The translations under genes were made by a program, and so were the position numbers. The notes beneath the pieces are model-generated. The model ran no database searches, was not told where the DNA came from, and saw only the letters and a list, made by a program, of their open reading frames with translations. From Gremmenia infestans (Eukaryota > Ascomycota > Leotiomycetes > Helotiales > Hamatocanthoscyphaceae): 64,000 nucleotides of DNA. Below, piece after piece: positions 24,785 to 37,800 of the stretch; position 1 is the first letter of the stretch; each line of letters begins with the position of its first letter. Where the stretch lies: the NCBI GenBank assembly GCA_032629725.1, contig JAFEVB010000010.1, forward strand, positions 1,674,001 to 1,738,000, read 5' to 3'.

Positions 24785-25491
24785 CTACGCACTCTTACCC
24801 TGCTCCGCCAGCACCTCCTTCACAACCCTCGCCACATCCCCCCTCTCCACATTCCTCTCCCCAAAAACCTCCGGCTTGAAAACAGCCTTCAGCACATCCC
24901 CCATCTGCAACTTCCCCCCCTCCTTTCCCTCCGCCTCCGCTTCCCCCTTCAACGCAGCCACAACCCCCTCCACAGCCCTCCTCACCTCCTCCTCCCCCAC
25001 CACCTCCACATCCCCCGCATACTCCTCCAGCACCCGAATCTGATCCTGCTCCTTGGCCGCCAAATCTTCCCGCCCGTTCTTCGTGAATTCGTCGCTGGCC
25101 GCCCGGCTCTGCGCGCTGGTTTTTCGTAGGAGCGCGAGCATTTGCATGTCGGTGTTTATGGGCGCGTTGGTTTTCGAGGCGTTGAGCGTTTGGCTGAGGA
25201 GCGCACGTAGGACGGCGAGGCGGTTGGCGTCTTTGGCGCGCATGGCTGTTTTTAGGTCTGCGCTGGATGGAGCATACAGATTAGCTGAAGCTGGAACTGA
25301 AAGGGGAAATGGAAATGGAAATAGAGGATAGCTAGCTGTAGCTGCTAGGTAGTAGGATGGAGATGGAGATGGGAATGGGATATAAATATTTACCGGATCT
25401 TAAGGAGCATTGGAGGAGCACTTGTCGCACCCGTTGCATAGCTGCGTGTGCAGCAGAGCCGGGAAGCTCTTATTGTTTGTCGTGAGAGCAT
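24785..25491 (-). CDS. AIM41: AIM41-like mitochondrial GatB/YqeY-domain protein
   Basis: Two exons, 25491-25394 and 25262-24785, with a 131-bp intron, give 191 residues. The N-terminus MLSRQTIRASRLCCTRSYA is basic and lacks acidic residues, as expected for a mitochondrial targeting peptide. The rest matches the YqeY/GatB C-terminal-like family: LLKIRADLKTAMRAKDANRL across the junction, then VLRALLSQTLNASKT and AASDEFTKNGREDLAAKEQD. The end GDVARVVKEVLAEQGKSA is also typical. Yeast Aim41 is mitochondrial with a poorly defined role; YqeY relatives are tRNA-amidotransferase-like. Codon use in exon 2 is very GC-rich at third positions. Confidence 0.92.
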
Positions 25492-26372
25492 TTTGTGTAG
25501 TTTAGGAAAGCAATTGGTTAGAATTGTGTTTAGAAGGGGTTGAGGTTGTTGTTTCCGTATTGGGCGGGAGATGTTCAAATATTTCCCCAGCTTCCGTCGC
25601 CAAGCTTGAACCTTGTTCAACACTACATAATACGTGTATCACGCGACGCACGCCTTTCATCGATGTTTTGTGTTTTACCACGGCTATGAGATGAGACTGC
25701 AATTGAACCTTTGATGATATTCAGATTGGTAGAAGAGTTGAGAGATTATTTGGTGAGTGAGTGAGTAGTGTTTGTCCTCTGCGCTCTATATATCTTTCTC
25801 CCACACTTGCTATACCCCCCGTACTTGCATTTGTACTTGCACCAATTCTAGCCAGAGATTGCAAGTGCTCTGTTACAGCCGAATTGAAACCAGACGATTG
25901 GACGTGGATATACAAGGAAGAAAAGCAATATAAAGGGGAAGAGCAAGAATACTCGATATTCAGTTACAGTATCAGTGCTCTTGACCCCCCGTCATACAAA
26001 CGGCTTCTTCGGTCTGATTACCAACTACTGCGGCTGGACACACGATCATACACTTAAACCTTCATCCCCAGAGCTCATATACCAATCATCTATCTGGTCA
26101 AGGAACCATTCAGCTCCTCTCCTCTTCATATCATTTAAGAAGTCTTAAGTTCTCAACCCCAAGCATGATCTGTATCAAACACTTCATCATCGTCTCCCTC
26201 CCACAAGCAACGACTAATATCTACTTAGTTCACATGACATCCACTCTCTCAAAATTAAACATCAAACCACCACCACCCAAGTCTACCTACCTTACCGTAT
26301 CCAACCCCGGTCTTTCAACAAGAACCAGCCATTATCCTCTTGCCTACAGTTCATTACTTAAACCATCCCAGA
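25492..26372. other. Divergent intergenic region
   Basis: This separates the starts of AIM41 (minus) and the SR-like protein (plus). It should contain both promoters. Open frames at 25761-26057 and 26165-26470 lack any domain or phase-compatible splice partner and are not called. Confidence 0.5.
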
Positions 26373-27017
26373 ATGGCATCATCCAACCCCCAACCACCAA
26401 CCTCTTTCCCCTCCACCACCACCAAACCCAACGACACCGACACAACCGACGAAAGCCAACGAGGTCGTAAACGCCGCCGCTCGTCCGCCCTCTCGCCCCC
26501 AGCTCAGATCCCCTCCAACCAATCCACCACCCTCCGCGGCCGAGGACGCCGCCGCTCCCTTTCACCCTCTCACTCTCAGTCTAACTCTCAATCTCAATCC
26601 CAATCCTTCACCACCAACCCCTCCCAGTCCCAACCTCAATCCCAGACTCAGTCTCAAACCCAAGCACTCTCCCGCACCCCCAGCCCCCATCCTCAACCCC
26701 CAGGCCGCAAATACCAGAAACACGGCTCTGGCTCTGTACCATCATCTGGATTGAGCAAAGGAACTGCAAGTACCAGTACGAGTGCCAATACTAAGAACCC
26801 CGAAATACAGCCTACTCACTGGACGGACAACAAGAATCGCCGAAGCCAGTCGCCGAGCCGTAGTGGTGGAGCCCCGAAGCCGAGACGTAGACAGAGGACG
26901 AGGAGTAGAACTAGGACTAGGACCCGCAGCAGGAGTTGTAGTCATGGATATGGGCGTGGGGAGGGGGATAAGGAGAATTCTAGGGAGGTGGAAGGGGAGG
27001 TTTCTGGTAAGGAATGA
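26373..27017 (+). CDS. Low-complexity SR/SQ-rich basic protein
   Basis: A 214-residue single-exon reading frame. It is almost entirely low complexity: a basic patch RGRKRRRSS, repeated Ser-Gln units (about residues 68-105, such as SQSNSQSQSQS), and a C-terminal Arg/Ser/Thr-rich tail (RRRQRTRSRTRTRTRSRSCS). No folded domain is evident. The composition suggests a nuclear, RNA-associated or splicing-related disordered protein, but function cannot be assigned. I start at the ATG opening MASSNPQPP; an in-frame ATG lies at 26340. The strong codon bias and the long frame through repetitive sequence support a real gene, but no family confirms it. Confidence 0.6.
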   Translation: MASSNPQPPTSFPSTTTKPNDTDTTDESQRGRKRRRSSALSPPAQIPSNQSTTLRGRGRRRSLSPSHSQSNSQSQSQSFTTNPSQSQPQSQTQSQTQALSRTPSPHPQPPGRKYQKHGSGSVPSSGLSKGTASTSTSANTKNPEIQPTHWTDNKNRRSQSPSRSGGAPKPRRRQRTRSRTRTRTRSRSCSHGYGRGEGDKENSREVEGEVSGKE

Positions 27018-27078
27018 ATGAGTGCATGTTTCTTGTTGGGAATAGAGAGGATGGTTCGGTTCAGTTCAGCTGGTTCGT

Positions 27079-27106
27079 TATGCTATGCTATGCTATGCTA
27101 TGCTAT
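27079..27106. repeat. CTATG pentanucleotide microsatellite
   Basis: The unit GCTAT is repeated five times in perfect tandem just downstream of the SR-like gene. Confidence 0.9.
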
Positions 27107-27418
27107 GAATTATTAATGATTATCGGTTAGGCGTTGGCATGGATGGCTGGGCGCCTGTTTGCTTACTTTCTTTCTTTCTTGTTTGCATTAGGATGGGACG
27201 GCAAAGGTTGATTCCACGGATCGCTTTATTGCTCACTTGCTGCTTTTTACGACTAGCCCCACTCTGGCTTTGCTCAGGGGAAGAAAAAGAAACAAAATTG
27301 GAATGGCGGGAAAAGTGAAAGAAATGGTTAGCATTACTTTGCTTGACTGATTATAAAATATGTACGGAAATATGTATTATGCTATGATTATTGGAGCGGA
27401 ACGATTGCAAGCAGAATC

Positions 27419-27467
27419 AGGACAGGACAGGACATGATAGGACAGTATAGGACAGTATAGGACAGTT
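27419..27467. repeat. Minisatellite of AGGACAGTAT-like units
   Basis: AGGACA pentamer/decamer units (AGGACAGTAT twice, plus shorter AGGAC copies) run in tandem for about 50 bp between convergent genes. Confidence 0.85.
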
Positions 27468-27959
27468 TAAAAGCGTTTAGGTATCTATCTATGCTTTCTA
27501 ACGTTACAATTAGTCTTCTAAGATATAATATAATGTCGTATCCCGTTTACAGCACTACACTCACTACACATGGCGATATTATCACAAGCACGTCAGTCAC
27601 CTTGATATAATATACACTCACATGACAGACATCAAAAGGACACAAAAATGTTCTAAATGCATCTCAATTATCATGCAGCTAGCTACATACATGAAGATCG
27701 AAATCCCGACTAACAAACAAGGCAAAAAGGAATGAACGAGAGGGAAAACGAGTCGAGTGCGTTCTTGGGAATATGATTGAAGGATTCCACCAGCTTTTGA
27801 AATTCTCAAGCCCGAGTCTCGACGAAATCCGAGCATGTGAGTTTCTTTTTTTGTTGAAGTTCGTAAAATCGTGATGTGATTCTGCTGACAATCTTGTACT
27901 TTTTTCCGGGCAAGATGCGCGCCGAGTTGACGAGGAGATCTAGCAACTGCAGGACCCAT

Positions 27960-30767
27960 CTATAGCTTGTCATAGTACTGGAATAATATATTAGCATGTG
28001 GACGTAATTTGTATGGGGACAAGATAAACTCACGTTCTCAACACCTGGAACCTCAACCTTGATACCCTTACGCTTACGCATGTCCTGCACAATTTGACCA
28101 ACTTTCGAGGTACCATCAAGAGGTGATCCACCGGGAAGAATTTGATAATGATCGAAAACGGATTGAGGGAAGGCCTGGCCGGAGGTATTTGATCGGAGAT
28201 CGGCGTTGAAACCGAAAGACTCCAAGACGGGAAGGTAGGATTTAATGGTGAAGAGAGGAGTTCCTGGACGTTGCTCCTCGGAGAAAACGTGACCACGTCT
28301 TCGGGAAAGAACACCATATACACCACCCATAGCAGACTCAGGGACTTGAATCTCGCACAAGAATACGGGCTCAAGGAGACCTGGCTCAGCCATAAGGGCC
28401 GCGGCGTAAAGAACACGACGGGCGGTTGGGATGAGTTGACCACCACCACGATGAATAGCATCAGCGTGGAGAGTAACATCCATGATGTTAAATCGGCAAG
28501 ATCTCATTGGCTCTTCAGCAACTGGTCCTTCTCTCGAAGCCCACTGGAAACCAGACACAACTGAATCCTTGATTTCGTTCAAGTATTGAACGGCCTTGGT
28601 CTGGTCAACCAACAAGTTGGCACCGTTGGTATCGGGACCGAAACACCAAATCTTACGGGCATCGGTGACATCCCAGCCGAAGTCGTCAGCAAGGATACGG
28701 GCACGAGCCTTGAAATCGTCACGAGGAGAGATTCGGCCAGCTTCGATTTCCTTGGAGACTTCCTCGTCCAAAGGCTCAGCAATCATGTACAGACGGTTGT
28801 GCTTGTTGGGCGACTTGGAAAGAGCAGTCATGCTGGACTTGGCAGTGACGGTCTCACGGTATTGAACGACAGGGTCGGAGATACGGAGGGGAACACCAGC
28901 GTGGTCTTCCTCAAGATCTTTCAAGCAAATCTCCAGATGCAACTCACCGGCACCGGCGACAACGTGCTCACCGGATTCGGAAATCAGAACAAGGACACAA
29001 GGATCGGATTTTGAAAGACGCTTGAGACCTTCGACAAGCTTGGGTAGATCCTGAGCGTTCTTGACCTCGACGGATCGTCGCACGACGGGAGAGACGGAAA
29101 ACTTCATGACCTTCAAGTTGTGGGCAGTGTCTGAGGTGGTGAGAGTTCCAGACTTCAACAAGAACTGATCAATACCGACCAATCCAAGAATGTTACCAGC
29201 TGGAACATCATCAATAGGATCAACCTTTCCACCCATCATGAGAACAGTACGCTGGACAGCCTTAATGAAGAGATCCTCCTTCTTGCCAGGGGTGTAGTTG
29301 GGACCTTGGATGCGGACCTTAAGACCAGAGCGGACGGTACCAGCGAAGACACGACCAAAGGCGTAGAAACGACCCTTATCGGAGGTCGGCACCATCTTTG
29401 AGACGTACAACATGAGAGGAGCCTTGGGGTCACAGTCTCGGATACCAATGCAAGCCTCATCATCAGGAGGACCTTCATAGAGGGTCTCAGCACGGTACTT
29501 TTGGGCGGTGACTGGCGATGGCAAATGCAAAATCATCATCTCCAAAAGAGCATCGGCAGCAGGAAGGAAAGTTCGCATGACAACCTTGAGGAGTGGCTTG
29601 CCCTCCTTTTCCCTGTCTTCTACCGCAAGCTTGATGCTAAGCTTCTCAAGCAGAGTCTTCGTCTCTTCCTTTTTGAAGTTCATGATAGCCTCGAAGATCT
29701 TGAAAATTGGGTCGAGGATGAACTGGTTGAAGGCACGCTCCAATTGCTTGCCCTCGTGAGTACCCTTGTTGGTCCACTTCTTGGTGTAAGGGTTGAAGTA
29801 GTTGTCGCCCTAGAATTTTATTATTAAAATTACATGCCCATCAAAGGGCAGAAGATGCACTTACCCAAAGACGCTCCATCATCTTATTTCTGTCAACACC
29901 GAACTTTTTGGCGTATCTCATAGCGAATTGTCTGATTGTGAAAGCCCAGCCGTGAAGACCGGAACCAAAGGCAACGGTTCCATTGTATGGGTAGACTTGG
30001 ACATCACCGAGGGTCTTGTCGAAGTAGGTGGAGATGACAACGTTGACGGACTCGATAGTTCTCGAGAAGGTCTGGTACAGGTCCTCCTTTGAGACTTGCA
30101 ATTCAAGGAGAGCACGATCGACCTTGTTGATGATGACAACAGGCTTGATACGCTCACCAAGAGCTTGACGGAGCACAGTCTCGGTTTGCACACACACACC
30201 TTCAATGGTGTCGACAACGACAAGAGCACCATCAGTGACACGGAGAGCAGCGGTGACCTCGGAAGAGAAATCGACGTGACCGGGTGAATCGATCAAGTTG
30301 ATCAAGAAATCGTTGCCTTCGGTCTTCTGGCCAACAATGTCCTTGATATCATCCTCGCTGTCGAGATGTCCATACAGGGAGATGGCAGTGGACTTGATGG
30401 TAATACCACGCTCCTGCTCGTCCTTGCGAGTATCGGTGGCTCGCGCATCACCAGCCTTTCCTGCGGAGATAATACCGGCCTTGGCGAGGAGGGAATCGGT
30501 GAGGGTGGACTTTCCGTGGTCGACGTGGGCAATGACGGACATGTTACGAACGTTCGTAGGCTTGTCCATCAAGGCGCGCACCTCTTGAATGGTGAAGCTG
30601 CACGGCACACAAGCATTAGCCACTGTTGATGTCTGCTTAAGTCCGAAAGGTGAAGCTGTCGATCGTTCAAGTTCGAGACCATCCGAATTAAGCATTTTGA
30701 AGATGTCGCAGACACCTTTTCACCACTCTTTGAGATGCTAGGGACAGGATTGCACTCACTTGACCAT
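27960..30767 (-). CDS. EFT2: Translation elongation factor 2
   Basis: GTPase that moves tRNAs and mRNA through the ribosome. Four exons: 30767-30760 (8 nt), 30597-29865, 29809-28034 and 27977-27960 (18 nt). Introns are 162, 55 and 56 bp, and the total is 844 residues, the normal fungal length. The N-terminus is MVNFTIQEVRALMDKPTNVR. The P-loop AHVDHGKST starts at residue 26, followed by the switch region ERGITIKSTAISL, the G3 motif DSPGHVDF and the G4 motif NKVD. The diphthamide loop is present near residue 700 (LHADAIHRGGGQ). The last exon encodes only YYDKL and the stop. The tiny first and last exons explain why both ends are missed by simple ORF calls. A polypyrimidine tract upstream suggests strong expression. 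Confidence 0.98.
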
Positions 30768-31810
30768 ATTTGCGGTGTTGCTTCAAAAAGCTGATTAATC
30801 GAGAATTTTTCGATGACGCCGCAGCGTGAGACTATTGATAGCCTTGAGTGGGATGTTGGACCACTTTTTGTATAGTTAATATCTATCTGGAGCTGTCCTG
30901 GGCAAACCACGAACAGAGATAGACAGAGCAGCAACAAGGGCTGGAATATGATTTTGGATGGTGGAGAGGAGAAGAAGGGAAGATGGATGGGGAGAGGTCA
31001 AATGTAAATGGAAGGAAAAATGCGGTGGATTTGGATTGCCCCGCCCCGCTTAGAACTAGCGCCATCAATACGATAACCAGCCCATCCAACCCCTCCTTAA
31101 CCGAATTGCTTCACATACATTTGAGGCACGTGATGGCTAGGGTTGGTTAGCCCTAAGGTCAGTAAGTAAGTCATGCCGGTCTATGTATGACTGTAAGTGA
31201 AGTAGAAGTAGGGAAGAGGAGTGAGTTTGAGTTTACAAATCCTCCCCGAATGACTCTTATGTTCAAGGGAAGGGGCTTGTGCATGAGATACCTTTCGAGG
31301 TCCCCACCAAAGAACCCCCATTTAGTTAGGTAATCGCACTGTGAGCAATGTACCTCTATAAAATTCATATCCGCTTCAACCATGTCTTTTCTTTTCTTCA
31401 AATTAGAGAAAACGGTCTAGGCCTAATGAGGTATTTATTCAAAATTTAGTCCTTCGTTATTGCATCTTTTAGCTTATGAGGTTGCCCTTTAGATGCAGTC
31501 TCGATTCCTATTCGCCATCGATAGCTCGGGTGGATCAAAACCGTTCTCCTTCACTACCTACTCGGAGTACCTCATCTAAATTACATAATCATTATAATTC
31601 AGTAACTGCCTAGGGGTAGGTAGGATTTAAACCCATTCTATTCAGAAGCCATTTTATGATTTATATAATTCCCTAATACGCTAATACGGTGCCATTTTCT
31701 CTAAACAAACCCTTCCGCCACCATCCAACGCCAATCAAAATGCCACATTACTACCAACTCCCCGCTATGCTGACCCTGCTAATACCGAAATACAGAAGCT
31801 ATTCGCCTCA
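30768..31810. other. EF2 promoter and intergenic region
   Basis: This lies upstream of the minus-strand EF2 gene and downstream of the minus-strand CSF1 stop. It contains the CT-rich tract described separately, and no supported gene. The short minus-strand frame at 31171-31401 has no motif. Confidence 0.6.
30953..31008 (-). promoter_or_regulatory. CT-rich promoter tract of the EF2 gene
   Basis: Read on the gene strand, this stretch is almost entirely C and T (for example CATCTTCCCTTCTTCTCC). It lies about 190-240 bp upstream of the ATG. Pyrimidine-rich tracts ahead of transcription starts are typical of highly expressed fungal genes. Its exact role is inferred. Confidence 0.55.
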
Positions 31811-34800
31811 TCAAAATGATCCCAGAATCTTCGCATAAGCATCCTCCACCTCACTCGCTAGCTCTAGGAGCGTCACAATCACAATCTGATGCGTCAAGTT
31901 GGGCAACCTATCACGATGTAGTCCGATCCATTCCAACCTAAACATATCATCAGTCAGATTCGGCGTTAAGAGGCAACAGGAAACTTACGGTGGCGTAGCC
32001 TCACCCATATCCCTCAACTGCGGCGTCTCGATTATCGGTGGCTCAAGCGCACTGTAATCATACTTGGACTGCGGCATATTAACCTCGGCCGTGATTTTTT
32101 GCTGCTCGCCATCCTTTCTCCGCCCAGACTCATTATCCGGCACACCCGTAATCTTGACCGCGGAAAAAGGGAGCGGTTTTCCCAATCTCTGAGCCAATGC
32201 TTTGGAATGAGAAGCCCACATGCTACGGATGTAGCTGATACGAGAGTAATTCCATCCCACCTCGACTTTACCTTCGAGGAACGACTTGAAGATGTAGTCG
32301 ATGTGATTCGAGTCTGGGACTTGCCATGTTTGCATAATCGCTTCGACCTTTGGCACTTTCAGGATGGTGCCACCTCGTGAGCCAGTGGCGCTGCTGATTA
32401 CTTCTTCGACTGATAATTCACCCACTGATTTCGGCACGTCGATTGTCTTGACGCCAGCGAGACCAATGCGGAGCTGACCAAGTGTGAGCCCTAAGATGCT
32501 ATGGATCTTGCCGTTGTCCATCGTTACCGCGAATCTGGCTTGGGCATTGAGCGCCTCCAGCTTGAATACCTGATGGTCCGAGAAGGTATTCGGGAAAGCG
32601 CCCACATTAACAGCTTTGAGTGTGACGATCACATCTGTATGGAGAGAGATGGGTGATTTTGCCGATTTATCCTCGCCGAGCGGATGGAGAGAATCTCTAG
32701 CCGGGGTTGATGTTGGATGCTGGTGTGATTTGCGCTGCATGAATTTCTCAATCTCTGCAAGAGACGTTTCGTAGTTTGCTCGCTTCTCTTGAACAAGCCG
32801 CTCGAATGCTTGATACAACGCGATCGCTTGAGATGCAGTATTTGTGGTGCAAAATACTTGTACGGCTTCACCATCTAGGATTGCGACTAGGCGATCACCC
32901 TTGGCATGTGGTCCGTTTCGTACATTATACATGAGGAATTCGAATGAGGTAATATCAGCGACCAGGAAAGCTTGGTAATCGAAAGCAGCCTTGACTCGTA
33001 ATTGGCTGAAACCTAGAGATCCTTGAACCAGTGGTGTTTGGTTGAGAGCCATCTCACGGGCCGGCCACTGGATCGAAGTACGAATCCTAAAGTCCTGGAG
33101 AGCTACGAATCCGCTCATTCTGCCGGCGCTATCGACTCCAACTTTGTCGAAGCCCATGCAGAGATTTTGTTCCCAATCAGAATTCTTCTTTGACGAAATC
33201 CAGAATTTAGAGATCATGAATGCCGACTTTCCAATGGCTTGCCCTAGGTCTAATTGGACGTCCAGCTCAGCGATGGATACAGTTGCATTCCACGGAAAAG
33301 CTCCCGTCGCTGCAACTTGTTGGTACCTCTGAACGAGATGAGTTTGCGACTGCGCCGTTAAAGATGTTGGTGCAGGCGTTGGCGAGCTTTGACGAATTTC
33401 CGGTGGTACCCAGATCTCTCTAAAAAGTAAGAAGTCCTGCAACTGCTTTGCATTGACCAAGACTTTCATAGGGCTGATCTTTAGGATTGCGGAAACCCCA
33501 CTTGTACCGCTGACGTGCTTGCTGTTCATTAAGGATAGAAAGACTGAATCTACCTCGAAGCTCCCGGTAGACTCGCGTGAGTATACGTGCTGGACAGATG
33601 CCTCTAGCTTCCTGAACGCAGCGGATATTGCGAAGAAATGACCGTGCTCCGTTGATCGCACCGTATTTATCGTCATGTAAATATCATCAAATCGAGCCGT
33701 GGCAGCAACTCTGGCTATGGGCTGACAGCTAAGACTGAACTCTTGTCGGCAGATGCGTACGCCTAGGTTGAGTCTCGTTCGACCAAGAACTGTACTAGGA
33801 TCCGCAGTCAGGATATTATCCTCATCTGCGCTCATGAACTTCTGTGGGTTTGCTTTGGGCTGCAGCAGTTTCTTCTTTTCGTCGTCATCACTCACGATCT
33901 CTTTGACGGTCGACGAGATTTCCATGATAAGTGGGACTACGGTCGGGAAAAGAATGTTGGATGAGGCATCCACTTTGACCTCAGCGTTCAACGAAGGTTC
34001 GTCCACTCCGTTGTCTTTATACTCGACTCTCCAAGCCAACCCAGGCGCTCGTAGCACAGTATTACTATTAGCATCGTTCTGTGAAAATTGCCCATATCTA
34101 CCAGCCTGTGGTGCTCTGCCACCTTTGCTGTTTGAAGTAGCTTTCGATGCCTCATGGACCTTCTTACCTGAAAGGTAGACCACCGCGCCCGCGAAGTCAG
34201 CATCGACAAGTAGAGACTCCATTCTTTTTTTACCAAAAAATGGCTGGCGGCGGCTGCTCTCAGTAGGAGGCCCTGGTGTTTGGGTCATCCAGGTCGCTGT
34301 TGCAGCTCGAACTTTCTCTGTAGCGGAAAATATTGACTTCTGCAACGCTGCTGCTGGTAAAATGAATTGAGATGTCATGCGGAGATCTAGTGACTTTCCT
34401 GCGGCCTGGAAGGCAAATCGACGAGCATCTGGGGTGGAAACGTAACCAACGTTAAAAATGACCTCAGGTAAAAGAGCCGAGTTGAGCGACCTCTGGATTT
34501 TATCGTGCGATGCAGGCACCATCTGAAGTTGAAGGTCTTCAATAGTCAGTCTGGCTGTATTTTCCCTTTTTGTCGAGAGTGCAATTCGCTTCAATGACAA
34601 GACCAAGTCCTCTTCCTCGAGCTGTGAAGTTTTATTTTTATCATGGGTGTCGACTAGCCAGCAAACTTGAATGTTTAGCAATTCCAAAGAATACAGCGAC
34701 GAGAACCTTCCTGTAGATCCAGCTTTGCTACCCTCTGCCTCTGGCTGCTCGTCATTAGTTGTACTGTGGAGTCTTGACTTTCTGAGCTTCCGGAAATAGT

Positions 34801-37800
34801 TCTTCTCGCGGGATAAATCAACATCTTTGATCTTGTCCTGCAAATAGCCCATGACGTCCACCACCGAGGATGCCGTTTCAGCGAACAAGTTAATCTTCAA
34901 GGCATCGCTCTTGAGATGGAAAGATCTGACTACATCGCCGGTGTCGCTCAACTTGGATGTAGCAGTCAAGCAAGCTGCAAATTCAAGATTACCGCAAGAC
35001 TCCATGATCCCAAGGTTTTTTGGTCGCGAAAGCTCGAACATGATGTGCTGTAGGCTGGCCCGTAACTCAGGAAATGCAAGCACTGGGCCATTCTGCTCAA
35101 CGCGATTTGCCAAAACCAACTGCACACACCCGAGTTTAAATTCGAGTCTAGCGCTATTTGAGTCTTCACGAGCTTGAGCATTTGCAAATATGTCAAATCC
35201 TGCTAGTGTGAGATGCGCATCGTAAATGAGCGGCTTTGATTCTTTCACATCTTTCTTGATAGTCTTCTTGCTCGGACCGAGTATTTCCTCGAGATGGGCT
35301 TGCACAACTTTGACTTCTTCTTTGACGTCGCTTACGACGCTGGACATTTCAGGTCTGTTTAGTGCGGTGAGGAGACTATGAACTGCTGCAGCATCAAGTT
35401 CAACAGGCTCGACAGAAGCAAAAACCGATACCGTAGTTTCCTTTTCCAACATGTAGCAAGTAATGTGCCCATTCGTTGGAGGCATCTGTAGCAGTGAGAT
35501 ACTCTTATGTTTGGTTGCCATGACAGTTTGCATGTCATGTGAGTGCTCCTTGATATCAAAGTCAAAAACTACCTCGGAATCTGATCGTGCCGCCAATGAG
35601 GCCCTAGCGACGACACCAGAAATGTTGTATGTCAGAGACTGGAGGAGAGGTATGCTAATATCATACATGTCTAAGAAGAGGGCAACATTGATTCTATTGA
35701 TGGGGGTTGGTTTTCGTGGCTGTTCAGAGGCCTGTACCTGGGACGGAGTCGTAGAAGGCATTTGTTTCTTTAAACGATAAAGATGAGCGACCTCATCACC
35801 AATGAAGACATCCAGCACCTCGATCAGAGCCAAGATGTCCTGCTTAACATCAAATGTTAGCTGTTGGCAGTTTCCAGCAACATTTAATAAGTTGACTGGT
35901 ATCTCTTTAATGATCTGCGACCCATACGACCCAAAGATGCTCGGGAATCGTATTTGATAGACCGTCAATTCCTGTGAGTGATGTCTAATCTTTGAAGTGG
36001 CTGCTTCAGCAGCAAGCATCAATGTCGCACTCTTCTTGACCTCAATACCTGATTTATTGACCATGACGAAGGAAGCGTTTAGGCCTTCGCATATGGACGT
36101 GGCCCTGATGTTGATGGTGTCGATTGTGATGCTACCCCTTTCAGTAGCAACAACAACATGTAGATTATGCCCTGGCGTTAACGAAGTCCGGCTGGTTTTG
36201 ACCGGCGATGGGGACTCGGCTCTCTTAGGCTTTGATCGCTTCTCACTCTGGCGATATAGCTTCATGATGTCCTCAGCCAGCTCACATAATTCCCAATTTA
36301 AATTGATGGAGGCGTCTCCACAAAATAATTGCACTATCGAGGTCTGTGTAGTAGAGGTATCATCCGTTGGCGATGGTGCCTCGGCCTCAAACGGTGCAGT
36401 CTTGCTCTCGAAGGTTGATGTTATATCTATCAGGGATATCTCGTTCTGTTTCGGACCGGGGTCAAGAACAAGCCGAATCAGTTCGGTTCTAAAACTCAAC
36501 TTCAAGGGTGATGATGTTGCCGATGTAGAGCTCACGTCGTCTTTCGCTCCAAATATCCTGCTCATAACGAGGCAAGAATTTGTATCATTTAAATCCCAGC
36601 TTCTCCATTGATCGAATCCGGCGCCAACACGCTGCCGAGCATCATCAGGAACAGATTCTGTATTGTTCAGGCATCGCATAATAATGTCATGTTTCGTTGA
36701 AGCATGCAGACTAGTATACATATGATGAAGCCGTGTGATAATTTTCCAGGAATCGGTCGTTCGGAGATGATCTGGTGCAGAGCGGAGGACGTATGATGGC
36801 CTAGTCAAAAATAATGGATCGGTAGCTTGCTGTCCAGCCGTAGCTACAAGATATGTGAAGAGCTGAACCCGATTGCGCTGCTTGCTAATGACGGAAGAGA
36901 AGGTCTCTACTATATCATTGGCTAGAACACCGGTACGGTGCAGCAGAGAAGCAAGGTATTCGATTTTGCTGCTAGCAGTTGCGACTTGGATGCCCTTGAA
37001 AGCCACGGCGGCGGAGGTATTACCATCGGTTTTAAACCAACACGCGACATCTTCAAGAGTTCCATTGATGGCCGCCTGCGGGTCATCGATATCATTATAA
37101 CGTTCTTTTGCAGAGAGATCTGCTGATGCTAAAGACAAATGAGCCGTGGACGACTTGCGCGCGCCCTGAGGAGTGAAAGATTTCACGCTCGTTTCCGATC
37201 TGGAGGTGATTGCAAGTCGTGTCATTGAAAAGTCATATTGATCGTGCATAGCCTGTTGGTAGCCCAGGTTTCCGGACGAATTGATGAAACGAAGGCTGAT
37301 ACTTGGTGTTCGGACACTAAAATCAAGGACTGTCCCAGTAATGCTTTTTTGCCTTTTCAGGTCGAAAATTTCGCTCATGGAGTCGACTTGGATCTCGTCT
37401 ATGATGTCAATGGGGTCGACAGCTTGCAATGCAGTAATCAAGCAGGCGAATGCTTTGACTGCTTCGGGGTTGCAAACCACAGCAATGCCGGTAGGCAGCT
37501 CTATCATAAAGCTAACATGCGTTGAGTCTTCATCTACTCTGTCGTGTGCGATATCTCCCAAGCTAAATTGAGTTTCCTTGGAGTCAAGGTTTTCTGTATC
37601 TGCCGACATCGGGGGAAGATCCTTACTGTCAGGCTCTACGCCTTCTAGGGGAAAATAGGGAGCTATATACGAGCTTGAAAATGTCACACTTGAAGGCGGC
37701 ATACCTCTGCTGTGGTCGCCCACAGCGCTGTAGAAGGAGGATCGATGATCGGTCGAGGCCGAAATATCCCTTAATGGTGTCCGGAGATCAGCACTGGAAT

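Larger units (their letters stand above)
27018..27959. other. Intergenic between convergent genes, with tandem repeats
   Basis: No gene is supported. It contains a CTATG pentamer array (27079-27106) and a decamer array around 27420-27467. The right end is the probable 3' untranslated region of elongation factor 2, whose coding stop is at 27960-27962. Confidence 0.6.

Noticed and set aside
35997..36611. 204-codon plus-strand frame inside CSF1
   Set aside because: It lies antisense within the 9.5-kb exon of a recognised protein and shows no domain.
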